NCBI RefSeq assembly: GCF_001275385.1
Contig: NZ_LGIW01000015.1
Coordinates: forward strand, 186,001 to 250,000
Direction of reading: 5' to 3'
Length of the DNA: 64,000 nt
Source of the DNA: Exiguobacterium sp. BMC-KP
GTDB taxonomy: Bacteria > Bacillota > Bacilli > Exiguobacteriales > Exiguobacteriaceae
The notes under the pieces were generated by a model. It saw only the letters and a program-made list of their open reading frames with translations. It made no database searches and was not told where the DNA came from. Numbering within the stretch: position 1 is the first letter of the stretch; each line of letters begins with the position of its first letter. The position numbers and the translations under genes were made by a program. Positions 44,280-53,526 of this stretch are shown here, in pieces.

Positions 44280-44709
44280 GAAAGGGTTTACGCTACTCGA
44301 GATGACGGCGGTGCTGACGATCATTGCTTGTTTACTTGTTTTATTGTTACCGGCACTGTTTGAGAAGCGTCCGGACTGGATCCCACTCGAACAAGAGGTA
44401 CGTTTAATGGAACAAGATATTCAAACGCTCCGGCTCATGCAGTACTCGAAAGAGGATCAATCATTAATGCAGTTTCGAATTCGAGGTGATGGCACGGGTT
44501 ACCTTGTCCTAGCGGATGATCGACTGTTATGGCAACGGACGTTTCAAAATGATCATACGTGTACAGTCCCACCTTCGAATCGGATCATCTATTTTAAAAG
44601 TTATCACTCAATCTATGCAGCAACCTGGTCTTGTCGTTCGGCGACAGCTGAATACGAGATTAAGTTTTTACTTGGGAACTATCAAATGGCGATTCGGAAA
44701 GTGAGGTAA
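44248..44709 (+). CDS. comGD: Minor competence pseudopilin ComGD
   Basis: 153 residues with the prepilin motif SEKG|FTLLEMTAVLTI near residue 13 and a hydrophobic stretch, then a beta-rich domain. ATG 44248 is inside the last codons of comGC (32-base overlap), with AGGAG ten bases upstream. The stop overlaps the ATG of comGE. Likely a tip or priming subunit. Confidence 0.9.
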   Translation: MIRRPANLRSEKGFTLLEMTAVLTIIACLLVLLLPALFEKRPDWIPLEQEVRLMEQDIQTLRLMQYSKEDQSLMQFRIRGDGTGYLVLADDRLLWQRTFQNDHTCTVPPSNRIIYFKSYHSIYAATWSCRSATAEYEIKFLLGNYQMAIRKVR

Positions 44710-45074
44710 TGGTCGTGAACTTTACGCAAGAAGATGGATTTTCTTTGCTTGAGACGATTCTTTCCATCGTTGCAATCGGTACCTTCTTGATGGTAGCGAT
44801 TGACCCTTATCTCGATTTACGAGCAAAACAGATGAAATGGGAACGCGAGACGGAGCAACTGGAACAGATGGCAACGGATCAAGTCGAAAATCGATCCGTG
44901 TCATATGTTCTGAAGCAAGGAGCGTGGTGTAATGAAACGATGTGTCTTGCGAGCGGAATCCGGAATGACCCTCCTCGAATTGTCATTCGTCCTCTGGCTC
45001 AGTCCACTTCTTCTGTTAGCGATTTTGACGTTGACACCACTCGTCCGTCCGCCGGAAGTCAATCGGATGAATGA
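44709..45074 (+). CDS. comGE: Minor competence pseudopilin ComGE
   Basis: 121 residues with prepilin motif QEDG|FSLLETILSI and a short hydrophobic helix. The start is ATG 44709 (sharing a base with the comGD stop) or GTG 44715. Its last 47 codons are read through the beginning of comGF in another frame, a 143-base overlap. Length agrees with the family, so the long overlap appears real; a two-base shift near 44930 in an ancestor is an alternative explanation. Confidence 0.8.
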   Translation: MVVNFTQEDGFSLLETILSIVAIGTFLMVAIDPYLDLRAKQMKWERETEQLEQMATDQVENRSVSYVLKQGAWCNETMCLASGIRNDPPRIVIRPLAQSTSSVSDFDVDTTRPSAGSQSDE

Positions 45075-45360
45075 AGAATTGTTCTTTCATACAGTAGAAC
45101 GACTGATGTGGCGAAGTACGATGTGTGAGCGCGTTGGAGACGAAATCCGCGGGATGGACGTCAATCCAGGAGAGGCAGCTGAAAAATGGCGTCTCGTTCG
45201 CGTACAAGATCAATTACGCCTCAAGAAAGAACAGGGAGGTGAACTGACATACGCCCGCGACGTCAAACACTACATGGTGACAGGAAATGCCGAGATCATC
45301 TCGATTCAGTTAAACGACAACAGACGTTCTTTCCGGTGCGTCAAGAAGGATTCATCTTAA
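44932..45360 (+). CDS. comGF: Minor competence pseudopilin ComGF
   Basis: 142 residues with the prepilin-like site AESG|MTLLELSFVLWL and a hydrophobic segment to about residue 35, then a ComGF-like domain with cysteines in STMCERVGDE and the C-terminal FRCVKK. AAGCAAGGAG lies nine bases before ATG 44932. Overlaps comGE by 143 bases and comGG by 25. Confidence 0.85.
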   Translation: MKRCVLRAESGMTLLELSFVLWLSPLLLLAILTLTPLVRPPEVNRMNEELFFHTVERLMWRSTMCERVGDEIRGMDVNPGEAAEKWRLVRVQDQLRLKKEQGGELTYARDVKHYMVTGNAEIISIQLNDNRRSFRCVKKDSS

Positions 45361-45629
45361 TTCAAACCTTATTGTTGCTTTTAGGAATGGGTATCGTGAT
45401 CTTGATTTCTTGTCAGCAGATCGATGAAGAGATACGTCACCATCAGTTAGAACAAGAAGCACTCCAACTTGAGTCACTCGTTCGTGCAGCGAAAGTAGAT
45501 TGTACGAAGGAGGAGACTCTTCGCTATCCAATCGGGCAAGTCAGCTGTACAGTGACCGATAAAGGCTTTAAAATGGAAGCGAGATTAGAGAATGGTCAAA
45601 GAATTGAGGCGGTCGTTACACATGAGTAA
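45336..45629 (+). CDS. comGG: Minor competence pseudopilin ComGG
   Basis: 97 residues: MRQEGFILIQTLLLLLGMG then a coiled, charged region. The leader site is present but position +5 is Gln rather than Glu. Start is GTG 45336 within comGF. The small size, place as last comG gene and single N-terminal helix support the assignment, which is otherwise weakly conserved. Confidence 0.75.
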   Translation: MRQEGFILIQTLLLLLGMGIVILISCQQIDEEIRHHQLEQEALQLESLVRAAKVDCTKEETLRYPIGQVSCTVTDKGFKMEARLENGQRIEAVVTHE

Positions 45630-46107
45630 GGTTTATTTGATTGGCTTTATGGGAACTGGTAAATCAGCCGTCGGACGTCGATTGTGTACGCAATATGAGG
45701 TCGACGAACTAGATGAACGATTTGAGCGGGAACAAGAAAAAACGATTGCTGCTTATTTCGTCGAGCACGGTGAAGCAGGATTCCGTACACGTGAAGGCGA
45801 ATTGTTGAAGAATAGCAAAGCGGAACTCGTTGTCACAGGCGGCGGGATCGTTGAACGTCCGGAGAACCGATCGTTCATGAAAGATTCTGGAACAATCATT
45901 TGGATCGATACACCATTTGATTTGATTTGGGAGCGTATCGCTTCCGATCCGAATCGTCCGCTCGTGACAGAACGGGAACAGGTGAAACAATTGTTTGAAC
46001 GTCGCTATTCTTTATATGCTGAGATAGCCACTGTTCGGCTCGAAGGAACGGCATCAATCGATGAACTCGCTCGTGCGATTGAAACTGTATTGGAGGAGAA
46101 GTCATGA
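45622..46107 (+). CDS. aroK: Shikimate kinase
   Basis: Phosphorylates shikimate in chorismate synthesis. 161 residues with P-loop LIGFMGTGKSAVGRR (residues 6-20), substrate-binding acidic VDELDERF, FRTREGE with the conserved Arg, VTGGGIV and the lid Arg in NRPLVTERE. It overlaps comGG by eight bases and so is translated with the competence operon. aroQ, another gene of the route, lies at 54.6 kb. Confidence 0.93.
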   Translation: MSKVYLIGFMGTGKSAVGRRLCTQYEVDELDERFEREQEKTIAAYFVEHGEAGFRTREGELLKNSKAELVVTGGGIVERPENRSFMKDSGTIIWIDTPFDLIWERIASDPNRPLVTEREQVKQLFERRYSLYAEIATVRLEGTASIDELARAIETVLEEKS

Positions 46108-46418
46108 TTTGGATTACGTTAGGTATTATTTTATTGTCCATCGTAGGACTTGTGCTATTTGGATTTAGTCTCTACAAAAAGAAGTTGTCTCAGGACATTC
46201 GACAGTTAAAACAACTGATGGAACGCTTTACGATTCGTCAGCAAACACTTCAAACGAACATTGATCATACGACGCATCGCATCGATCAAATCAAAGGAAA
46301 CATCAATCGAATTACGGAAGAAGGAAATCGCGTCAAGCAAGGAGCAAGTCAGTTGGTTACGGAAGGTCGACGACTTCAAGAGGAAATCAAACGAACTGCC
46401 GGGATTAAACAATTTTGA
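46104..46418 (+). CDS. Small membrane-anchored coiled-coil protein
   Basis: 104 residues. One N-terminal transmembrane helix (WITLGIILLSIVGLVLFGFS) is followed by an all-helical, Gln/Arg/Ile-rich stretch with heptad character to the end, as in DUF948-like proteins. It overlaps the aroK stop by ATGA, so it belongs to the comG-aroK transcript. I do not recognise a named family. A role in envelope or competence apparatus would be guesswork. Confidence 0.7.
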   Translation: MIWITLGIILLSIVGLVLFGFSLYKKKLSQDIRQLKQLMERFTIRQQTLQTNIDHTTHRIDQIKGNINRITEEGNRVKQGASQLVTEGRRLQEEIKRTAGIKQF

Positions 46419-46451
46419 AATGGCTTTCATGGGAAGAATATGAAACAATAG

Positions 46452-46484
46452 GAGAGAAGGGACAGGATCCTTTCTCTCTTTTTC
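46452..46484 (+). terminator. Terminator of comG-aroK operon
   Basis: GAGAGAAGG and CCTTTCTCTC pair around GACAGGAT, followed by TTTTT. Confidence 0.85.
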
Positions 46485-46602
46485 GTATGTTCCTTTTTCC
46501 GAATAATACTAGATAATTATGATTTTAATTGGTAAGATGGATTTGAAAATGGAACATTAAAGAGAAGAGAGAGTAAAAACGTTCGTGAATAGGGGGATTT
46601 GT

Positions 46603-47685
46603 ATGAGTCAAACGACATTGAAAAGAACACCGTTATTCGAAACGGTTTCGCAAACCGGTAAGATGGTGGATTTTGCGGGATTTGAAATGCCAGTTTTGTT
46701 TTCCTCGATTAAAGAAGAGCACGTTGCAGTAAGGGAGAACGTCGGTATGTTCGACGTCTCGCACATGGGTGAACTGTTCGTTAGCGGACCAGATGCTCTT
46801 TCGTTTTTACAAGCCACGTTATCGAATGATATTTCGAAGATTGCGGTGGGGCAAGCGCAATATAACGTCTTATGTCAAGAAGACGGTGGTACGGTCGATG
46901 ATTTACTCGTATATCGTTTAGCAGAAACGGACTATCTTCTCGTCGTCAATGCCTCGAACATTGAAAAAGATGAACAACATTTACGTCAGTATGTATCAGG
47001 GGACGTCACACTTGATAATCAATCAGATCAATACGGTCAAATCGCTGTCCAAGGACCTCGTGCGGAAGCGGTTCTCTCCGGCATGACGTCACTCGACTTA
47101 TCAGAGATCGGTTTTTTCAAGTTTCAACGGGGAACGGTTGCTGGAGTAGAAATGATCGTCTCGCGTAGCGGTTATACAGGCGAAGACGGATTTGAACTTT
47201 ATATGGCAGCCGGTGACGCACCTGCTGTCTGGCAAGCACTGCTTGAGCAAGATGTCGTACCGTGCGGACTCGGGGCACGCGATACATTGCGTTTTGAGGC
47301 ATGTCTTCCGCTTTATGGACATGAGTTATCAGCGACGATTTCACCAATCGAAGCTGGCATGGGCTTTGCCGTCAAACCACAATTCAAAACGTTCGTTGGT
47401 TCTGAAGTCTTGTTACAACAAAAAGAACAAGGTGCACCACGTCGATTGATTGGTCTTGAACTACTCGATAAAGGGATTGCACGTCAAGATGCACCGGTTT
47501 GGCATGACGGAGAAGTCGTTGGTGTCGTGACGACGGGTACGTTACCACCGACAGTCGGAAAAGCGATCGCTTGGGCACTCGTTCCAGCAGAAGTAGCGGA
47601 ACAAGAGCAATTTGAAGTGGAAGTACGCGGAAAACGTCTAGCAGCGAAACGAACAGCGACACCGTTTTATCGTCGCACGAAATAA
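46603..47685 (+). CDS. gcvT: Glycine cleavage system T protein (aminomethyltransferase)
   Basis: Transfers the methylene group from the aminomethyl-lipoyl H protein to THF. 360 residues from ATG 46603, six bases after AGGGGGA; an upstream in-frame start adds six residues. Typical stretches are RTPLFET, VDFAGFEMPV, GMFDVSHMGE, RSGYTGEDGFELY and GLGARDTLRFEA. First gene of gcvT-gcvPA-gcvPB. The 118-base leader shows no glycine riboswitch consensus. Confidence 0.96.
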   Translation: MSQTTLKRTPLFETVSQTGKMVDFAGFEMPVLFSSIKEEHVAVRENVGMFDVSHMGELFVSGPDALSFLQATLSNDISKIAVGQAQYNVLCQEDGGTVDDLLVYRLAETDYLLVVNASNIEKDEQHLRQYVSGDVTLDNQSDQYGQIAVQGPRAEAVLSGMTSLDLSEIGFFKFQRGTVAGVEMIVSRSGYTGEDGFELYMAAGDAPAVWQALLEQDVVPCGLGARDTLRFEACLPLYGHELSATISPIEAGMGFAVKPQFKTFVGSEVLLQQKEQGAPRRLIGLELLDKGIARQDAPVWHDGEVVGVVTTGTLPPTVGKAIAWALVPAEVAEQEQFEVEVRGKRLAAKRTATPFYRRTK

Positions 47686-47698
47686 GGGGGATATTTCT

Positions 47699-49045
47699 AT
47701 GGATTTTCGTTATTTACCAATGACAGCAGAAGATGAGCAAGCGATGTTACAAACGATCGGTGCAGCGTCGATCGAAGATTTACTCGCTGATATCCCGGCA
47801 TCCGTCCGTGATAACGGTACATTGGAAGAAGTTGGGATTCCACTTCCGGAAACAGACTTGATTCGGACGCTCTCGAAGCTTGCCGACCAAAATATGAATA
47901 CGAAACAATATCCATCGTTCCTTGGCGCTGGCATCTACGATCACTATGCTCCAGCCGTCGTCAACCACATGTTACTTCGTTCAGAGTTCTACACGGCTTA
48001 TACACCATATCAACCAGAGATTTCGCAAGGGGAATTACAAGCGATTTTTGAATTCCAATCGATGATTTGTGAATTGACAGGCATGGATGTCGCAAACTCG
48101 TCGATGTATGACGGTATCACGGCGTTAGCGGAAGCGGCGATGCTCGCTTGCGCTCATACGAAGAAAAAAACGATCGTTCTTTCAGATGGTGTCCATCCGG
48201 AAGCGCACGATGTCGTTCGGACGTATGCAAATGGTCCTGGACTAAACGTCGAGACGTTGTCGCTAGAGCAAGGTGTGACACGAATCGATCAACTGGATGC
48301 GATTGAAGACGTCGCTTGTGTCATCGTCCAGTATCCGAACTTCTATGGACGCGTCGAAGAATTACAAGCATTGGCAGATGCGACTCATGCACGCGGTGCG
48401 CTCTTCATCGTCTCTGCGAATCCACTTGCGCTCGGTATCTTAGAAGCTCCAGGTAAACTTGGTGCGGATATCACAATCGGAGATTGCCAGCCGTTCGGGA
48501 TTCCACAAAGTTTTGGTGGTCCGACGTGTGGTTATTTCACGACGACAAAAGCGTTGATGCGTAAGATTCCAGGTCGTCTCGTTGGACAGACGGTCGATGA
48601 GAACGGAAAACGTGGCTTTGTTCTGACGTTACAAGCACGTGAACAACACATTCGTCGCGATAAGGCGACATCTAACATCTGCTCGAACCAAGCGTTGAAC
48701 GCATTAGCGGCTTCGATTGCGATGAGTGCACTTGGTAAACGGGGAATGCGCGAACTTGCGACACGTAACTTACAAACAGCGCATGCGTTAAAACAAAAGC
48801 TCAAGCAAGCTGGATTCACGATCGTCGACGATGGACCGAGCTTCAATGAATTCGTCGTCACGTTACCAATCGATGCGACACGTGCGAGTCAGCAATTGCT
48901 CGAGCACGGGATCATCGGTGGTCTACCGCTAGGTGCTTATGACGCAACGCGTCAGAACGAAATGCTCGTTTGTGCAACGGAATTACGGACGAAAGAAGAG
49001 TTGGATCAATTCGTGACAGCGTTAGGGGGACTCACACATGAATGA
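47699..49045 (+). CDS. gcvPA: Glycine dehydrogenase (decarboxylating) subunit 1
   Basis: Half of the PLP-dependent P protein that decarboxylates glycine and loads the lipoyl H protein. 448 residues with [29 protein letters not shown] and [12 protein letters not shown], the usual N-terminal region of split GcvP. AAGGGGGATATTTCT precedes the ATG. Overlaps gcvPB by eight bases. Confidence 0.96.
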   Translation: MDFRYLPMTAEDEQAMLQTIGAASIEDLLADIPASVRDNGTLEEVGIPLPETDLIRTLSKLADQNMNTKQYPSFLGAGIYDHYAPAVVNHMLLRSEFYTAYTPYQPEISQGELQAIFEFQSMICELTGMDVANSSMYDGITALAEAAMLACAHTKKKTIVLSDGVHPEAHDVVRTYANGPGLNVETLSLEQGVTRIDQLDAIEDVACVIVQYPNFYGRVEELQALADATHARGALFIVSANPLALGILEAPGKLGADITIGDCQPFGIPQSFGGPTCGYFTTTKALMRKIPGRLVGQTVDENGKRGFVLTLQAREQHIRRDKATSNICSNQALNALAASIAMSALGKRGMRELATRNLQTAHALKQKLKQAGFTIVDDGPSFNEFVVTLPIDATRASQQLLEHGIIGGLPLGAYDATRQNEMLVCATELRTKEELDQFVTALGGLTHE

Positions 49046-50507
49046 GCAAACATTGATCTTTGAAATTTCGAAACCGGGACGCATCGCCTATAGCTTACCG
49101 CTACCGACTGTCGATGAAGTGGCAGTAGAAGAATTGTTACCGGCTTCGATGTTACGCCAAGAAGACGTGGCATTACCAGAAGTATCGGAACTCGATCTCG
49201 TCCGACACTATACGGCGCTTTCAAACCGTAACCATGGTGTGGATTCTGGATTCTATCCACTCGGCTCATGTACGATGAAATACAACCCGAAAATTAATGA
49301 AGATATGGCGCGCCTCCCTGGGTTTGCGCACATTCATCCGCTCCAACCGGTCGAGAGTGTTCAAGGTGCACTTGGTCTGATGTATGATCTTCAAGAAAAA
49401 CTCGCTGTCATTACAGGTATGGATGAAGTAACACTTCAGCCGGCAGCGGGAGCGCACGGCGAGTGGACCGGTTTGATGTTAATTAAGGCCTACCACCATG
49501 CGCGTGGTGATTTCAAACGGACGAAAGTTCTCGTACCAGATTCGGCGCACGGAACGAACCCGGCATCGGCATCGGTCGCTGGTTTTGATACGGTGACGGT
49601 CTTATCGGACGAGCGTGGTCTTGTTGATCTTGCGGACTTAAAGAAAAAAGTCGGTGAAGATACGGCGGCACTCATGTTGACGAATCCGAACACACTAGGT
49701 CTGTTCGAATCCGATATCGTTGAAATCGCAAAAGCGGTTCACGAAGCGGGCGGAAAACTGTACTATGATGGTGCGAACTCGAACGCGATCATGGGTATCG
49801 CACGTCCGGGAGATATGGGCTTTGACGTCGTCCACTTGAACTTGCATAAGACGTTCACCGGACCACACGGTGGTGGTGGACCAGGATCAGGACCAGTCGG
49901 TGTCAAACAAGATTTGATCCCGTACTTGCCAAAACCAATCGTCCGCAAAGAGGAAGAACGTTATGTTCTTGATTACGATCGCCCAGAAGCAATCGGTCGC
50001 GTCAAACCGTTCTATGGGAACTTCGGCATCAACGTTCGTGCCTATAGCTACATTCGGACGATGGGCGGCGCGGGACTCGCTCGTGTATCCAAAGAAGCAG
50101 TCTTGAATGCGAACTATATGTTGGCTCGTCTCAAAGGTGCGTTTGACGCTCCGTACGATGTTTACTGTAAACACGAATTTGTCTTGTCGGGTAAACGTCA
50201 GAAGGCACTTGGGGTTCGGACGCTCGATATCGCAAAACGTCTGCTTGACTTCGGATACCATCCACCAACAATCTACTTCCCGTTGAACGTTGAGGAATGT
50301 ATCATGATCGAACCGACGGAAACAGAGTCGAAAGAAACACTCGATGCCTTCTGTGATGCGATGCTCCAAATCGCAAAAGAGGTCGAAGAGACGCCAGACG
50401 TCGTCTTAAACGCACCGCACACGACGGTCGTTAAACGGATGGACGAGACACTTGCTGCGCGCAAGCCAGTCTTACGTTATCAACCAAAACAAGAAGTACA
50501 CGCATAA
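49038..50507 (+). CDS. gcvPB: Glycine dehydrogenase (decarboxylating) subunit 2
   Basis: Catalytic subunit carrying PLP: the Schiff-base lysine is in [17 protein letters not shown], with the glycine-rich loop after it. 489 residues. [13 protein letters not shown] and [10 protein letters not shown] also fit. Last gene of the glycine cleavage operon. lipM downstream supplies lipoyl groups to the same pathway. Confidence 0.97.
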   Translation: MNEQTLIFEISKPGRIAYSLPLPTVDEVAVEELLPASMLRQEDVALPEVSELDLVRHYTALSNRNHGVDSGFYPLGSCTMKYNPKINEDMARLPGFAHIHPLQPVESVQGALGLMYDLQEKLAVITGMDEVTLQPAAGAHGEWTGLMLIKAYHHARGDFKRTKVLVPDSAHGTNPASASVAGFDTVTVLSDERGLVDLADLKKKVGEDTAALMLTNPNTLGLFESDIVEIAKAVHEAGGKLYYDGANSNAIMGIARPGDMGFDVVHLNLHKTFTGPHGGGGPGSGPVGVKQDLIPYLPKPIVRKEEERYVLDYDRPEAIGRVKPFYGNFGINVRAYSYIRTMGGAGLARVSKEAVLNANYMLARLKGAFDAPYDVYCKHEFVLSGKRQKALGVRTLDIAKRLLDFGYHPPTIYFPLNVEECIMIEPTETESKETLDAFCDAMLQIAKEVEETPDVVLNAPHTTVVKRMDETLAARKPVLRYQPKQEVHA

Positions 50508-50518
50508 TCTTTTCCATG

Positions 50519-50558
50519 AAAAAGAGGATTTCTCCGAAGAAGGAGAAATCCTCTTTTT
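50519..50558. terminator. Bidirectional terminator between gcvPB and yqhL
   Basis: AAAAAGAGGATTTCTCC and GGAGAAATCCTCTTTTT form a perfect 17-bp stem around GAAGAA. Confidence 0.95.
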
Positions 50559-50573
50559 ACGATGAACGAAGCG

Positions 50574-50954
50574 TCAGCTCCGTTTGATTTTTCCTGACCA
50601 TTGCTTGAATCCGCCTTTTAACTGATACAGATTCGTATAGCCTGCTTTTTTCAAGACTTTTGCAGCCTGTGAAGAACGCATGCTTCCTTGGCAATACAAG
50701 TAAATCGGCATGTCTTTTCGTAATTCTTTCGAGCGCATCTTCATTTGGCTGACCGGGATGTTCCGAGCGCCGACGATGTGTCCACCTTTGAATTCTTGTG
50801 TCTCACGGACATCGACGATTTGTGCCTTACGGTAGTTTGCGCGGAATTCTTCTTGTGACAATTTCGTGATGCCTTTGACCGGCATGAAACGCCAAGCGAT
50901 GTAGGCGATCAACGCGACCCATAATACGATCGTAACGATAGTTCCAGTTTCCAT
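50574..50954 (-). CDS. yqhL: Membrane-anchored rhodanese-like protein YqhL
   Basis: 126 residues from the ATG of METGTIVTIV (GGAAG upstream): one transmembrane helix (about 5-22) and a single rhodanese domain with the active-site cysteine in YLYCQGSMRSS, preceded by IVDVRETQEF. It probably moves sulfane sulfur, but the acceptor is unknown. Next to lipM as in B. subtilis. An in-frame ATG 23 codons upstream has no ribosome site. Confidence 0.88.
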   Translation of the reverse strand: METGTIVTIVLWVALIAYIAWRFMPVKGITKLSQEEFRANYRKAQIVDVRETQEFKGGHIVGARNIPVSQMKMRSKELRKDMPIYLYCQGSMRSSQAAKVLKKAGYTNLYQLKGGFKQWSGKIKRS

Positions 50955-51034
50955 ATTCAACTTCCAACCCCTTCGTTCGTTTAACCTCTGTTTCATTATA
51001 GTCAACGAAATCGATTTCGGCAATCGACTCGTGA

Positions 51035-51064
51035 TTGCGCGACAGAGAATGGGTTTGATACACT
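51035..51064 (+). promoter_or_regulatory. Promoter of lipM
   Basis: TTGCGC (51035-51040), 18-base spacer, TACACT (51059-51064). Confidence 0.5.
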
Positions 51065-51092
51065 AAGACGGAAACGTTTTGGGGGTGTTCAA

Positions 51093-51923
51093 GTGAACAG
51101 AGAGTGGCAAGTGTTGACGACGGCTGCAATGGAGCCGGCAATGAACATGGCAATTGATGAAGCATTGATTCAGTTCGTCGGGCGGGGAGAAATCGCACCG
51201 ACGCTTCGTTTTTATTCATGGGAACCACGTGGATTAAGTGTTGGTCATTTTCAACGGGCCACGCGTGATATTGATCGCGAGCGAATTGCAGAACTCGGCA
51301 TTCCGATCGTTCGCCGGATGACGGGAGGACGCGCTGTCTTGCATGCAGACGAGTTGACATATAGTGTCGTCATCCCGGAAAATACAGAAGGTTTACCACG
51401 GACGGTCATCGAAAGTTATCGGATGTTGACGGAAGGGATTCGAAAAGGATACCATCACCTCGGTATTCCGGTCGAGTTTTCCGTTCCCTTGACGGAAGAA
51501 GAAAAAGAAGAGTTGCGAAAACCGAAATCGGCAGTTTGTTTTGATGCGGCATCGTATTACGAACTAGCTGTTGGAAAACGGAAGGTCGCTGGCAGTGCAC
51601 AAGTCCGTCATCAAGGAGTCGTCTTACAGCACGGTTCGGTCCCACTCTCTGTTGATGAAGGCGAATTGTTCGACTGTTTCTTGTATGAAGACGAGTCGAC
51701 GCGCGAGCGGATGAAAGCCCGTTTTTCTGGAAAAGCCGTTGCCTTAAACGAGCTAGCGGGTCGTGCTGTTACGTTTGATGAAGTGCGAGAGGCATTCACG
51801 AAAGGGTTTAAGGATGCTCTTGACTTATCGTTCGCTCCGTTGACGTTCACGAGTGAACAGTGGCAGGAGATTGAGCGACTTGCCGAGAAATACCGTAGTG
51901 ATGAGTGGAATTGGAAACGCTAA
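51093..51923 (+). CDS. lipM: Octanoyl-[GcvH]:protein transferase LipM
   Basis: Moves the octanoyl group from acyl carrier protein to GcvH in lipoate synthesis. 276 residues; the fold of biotin/lipoate ligases with RRMTGGRAVLH, active-site cysteine in SAVCFDAASYYEL, and GKRKVAGSAQVR. The start is GTG 51093, with TTTGGGGGTG before it. Located just after gcvPB, which fits supply of lipoyl to glycine cleavage. Confidence 0.94.
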   Translation: MNREWQVLTTAAMEPAMNMAIDEALIQFVGRGEIAPTLRFYSWEPRGLSVGHFQRATRDIDRERIAELGIPIVRRMTGGRAVLHADELTYSVVIPENTEGLPRTVIESYRMLTEGIRKGYHHLGIPVEFSVPLTEEEKEELRKPKSAVCFDAASYYELAVGKRKVAGSAQVRHQGVVLQHGSVPLSVDEGELFDCFLYEDESTRERMKARFSGKAVALNELAGRAVTFDEVREAFTKGFKDALDLSFAPLTFTSEQWQEIERLAEKYRSDEWNWKR

Positions 51924-51947
51924 TGAATGAAATGGGAAGGTGATGTC

Positions 51948-52370
51948 GTGCCAACTCCGAGTATGGAAGATTATTTGGAACAAATTTATAAATTGATCGA
52001 AGACAAAGGATATGCTCGTGTATCGGATATTGCGGAGTCGTTAGGAGTCCACCCGTCATCGGTAACGAAGATGGTACAAAAGCTCGATCGTGAGACGTAC
52101 CTCGTGTATGAAAAGTATCGAGGTCTGATGCTGACCCCTAAGGGACGTAAAATCGGGAAGCGTCTCGTGGAGCGACACGCTTTACTTGAAGATTTTCTTC
52201 GTCTCGTTGGTGTCGATGAAGAACTGATCTATAAGGATGTCGAAGGGATCGAACACCACATTAGTATCGAAGCGTTGGATAAAATCAATGGTATGATTCA
52301 GTTCTTCGCTGAACGTCCTGGTTTGAAAGAGGAATTGCACCGCTATCAACAAGCCCATCCAGAGGATTGA
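51948..52370 (+). CDS. mntR: Manganese-responsive regulator MntR
   Basis: DtxR-family repressor of Mn(II) uptake. 140 residues from GTG 51948 ([18 protein letters not shown]), preceded by AAGGTGATGTC; this start matches the length of B. subtilis MntR. The winged helix is [20 protein letters not shown] with KMVQKLD. Metal ligands include the Asp and Met of the first helix (SMEDY), and the C-terminal dimer domain has EGIEHHIS. Its 3' end lies within a terminator. Confidence 0.94.
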   Translation: MPTPSMEDYLEQIYKLIEDKGYARVSDIAESLGVHPSSVTKMVQKLDRETYLVYEKYRGLMLTPKGRKIGKRLVERHALLEDFLRLVGVDEELIYKDVEGIEHHISIEALDKINGMIQFFAERPGLKEELHRYQQAHPED

Positions 52371-52384
52371 GGCTTGTTTTTTAG
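52349..52384 (+). terminator. Terminator overlapping the mntR end
   Basis: ACAAGCC and GGCTTGT enclose a second ATCC/GGAT pairing; six T follow. Half of the stem lies within the last mntR codons. Confidence 0.8.
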
Positions 52385-52518
52385 TTGCTTTTATATAAAA
52401 AATATCTCAAACACGAACGTTCTATTACAATTTTATGATAAAGTGCGCATTTTAAGGGTGTTGTGCTATACTGAGCCTGAAAATGGACGAAGGGGGTGGC
52501 GGGTGTTCGCACCTAGTC

Positions 52519-53046
52519 ATGGAGATTACGATAAAAGAAAAATTAGTGTCAGAGTCACAACTGAAAGAAAAGGTCCGTGAATTAGCGCAACAGATTGAAG
52601 TAGATGCTGCTGGACGTCAAATCGTTCTTGTCGTCGTATTGAAGGGGTCAATGGTCTTTGCAGCAGATTTGATGCGCGAAATCAAAGGGAGCGTCCAAAT
52701 TGATACGGTCGCGTGTTCTTCTTACGGGACGAAGACCGTTTCTTCAGGTCGTGTTCAATTGAAGAAGGATCTCGATCTCGATGTTCAAGGAAAATATGTC
52801 GTTGTTGTTGAAGACATCATCGATACAGGACGGACACTTCATTTCTTATGCGATCATATGAAATTGCATCAGCCAGGCGTTCTGAAGGTATGTACGTTAC
52901 TCGATAAACCGGCGCGTCGGGAAGTAGAGCTCGTCGCGGACTACGTCGGATTCGAGATTCCGGATTATTTCGTTGTCGGGTACGGGATTGATTGTGCCGA
53001 GGAATATCGTAATCTTCCTTACATCGGCTGGGTCGAAACGGAGTGA
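52519..53046 (+). CDS. Hypoxanthine phosphoribosyltransferase-like protein
   Basis: Purine salvage: joins hypoxanthine or guanine with PRPP. 175 residues with KGSMVFAADLMREI and the PRPP signature VVVVEDIIDTGRTLHF; the end YRNLPYIGWVE is typical of HPRT. The start is uncertain: ATG 52519 gives the standard N-terminus, but the GGGGGTGGCGGG before it is far; ATG 52483 adds an odd glycine-rich leader. A TATACT -10 with TGC extension is near 52462-52470. In B. subtilis hpt lies elsewhere, so this may be a second copy. Confidence 0.85.
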   Translation: MEITIKEKLVSESQLKEKVRELAQQIEVDAAGRQIVLVVVLKGSMVFAADLMREIKGSVQIDTVACSSYGTKTVSSGRVQLKKDLDLDVQGKYVVVVEDIIDTGRTLHFLCDHMKLHQPGVLKVCTLLDKPARREVELVADYVGFEIPDYFVVGYGIDCAEEYRNLPYIGWVETE

Positions 53047-53090
53047 AAAAACAAGGAGGTTCGTCATATGCGACGAACCTCCTTGTTTAA
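53044..53090. terminator. Terminator between HPRT gene and yqhP
   Basis: ACAAGGAGGTTCGTC and GACGAACCTCCTTGT form a perfect 15-bp stem; T-run strongest on the minus strand. Confidence 0.88.
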
Positions 53091-53104
53091 TATGCTTTTT
53101 ATCA

Positions 53105-53506
53105 TCAAAAAGCACGTTTTTTCTTTTTACCTTTTTTACCTTCGATGACCGTCAGATGAGGAGCTTTAGAACGATCACGTAACGGTCTGACTTTATTCGA
53201 TGCGGGTGCTTTCGAAGACTTGACCGGTTTTTTCTTGAAGTCTGTCCGGCGAACAGAATTCGAAGTACCATGCATTTTTTTTGATTGAGCGACAGATTTA
53301 CGATACTGCGCGTTCGTACCATTTCCGACGCTGCGATTACGAGTCAGGAACTTAAAGAGTAGGAAGATGATCCCGGCGGTAATCCCGAAGAACAGCAATT
53401 GTGAAAACAGACTACTTGGATTGTTGACGAGTTTATATCCAAAGCCGACAAAAGCGAACAGTAACACGACGAGTGCAAATGTAGAACCAATGCGTTGTCT
53501 GATCAT
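53105..53506 (-). CDS. yqhP: SA1362/YqhP family membrane protein
   Basis: 133 residues: two transmembrane helices (about 8-26 and 35-55), then a long, very basic and unstructured tail (rich in Lys, Arg, Ser) ending KGKKKKRAF. Known in Bacilli as YqhP, of unknown function. It follows yqhQ by 20 bases in one transcription unit. Confidence 0.82.
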   Translation of the reverse strand: MIRQRIGSTFALVVLLFAFVGFGYKLVNNPSSLFSQLLFFGITAGIIFLLFKFLTRNRSVGNGTNAQYRKSVAQSKKMHGTSNSVRRTDFKKKPVKSSKAPASNKVRPLRDRSKAPHLTVIEGKKGKKKKRAF

Positions 53507-53526
53507 AATATCACCCCTGTTATCGA

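Noticed and set aside
46485-46602. Possible glycine riboswitch before gcvT
   Set aside because: Too short for the tandem form plus expression platform, and no consensus core seen by eye.
53050-53090. AAGGAGG followed by ATATG, resembling a ribosome site and start
   Set aside because: It is the arm and loop of a perfect terminator stem; no open frame follows.
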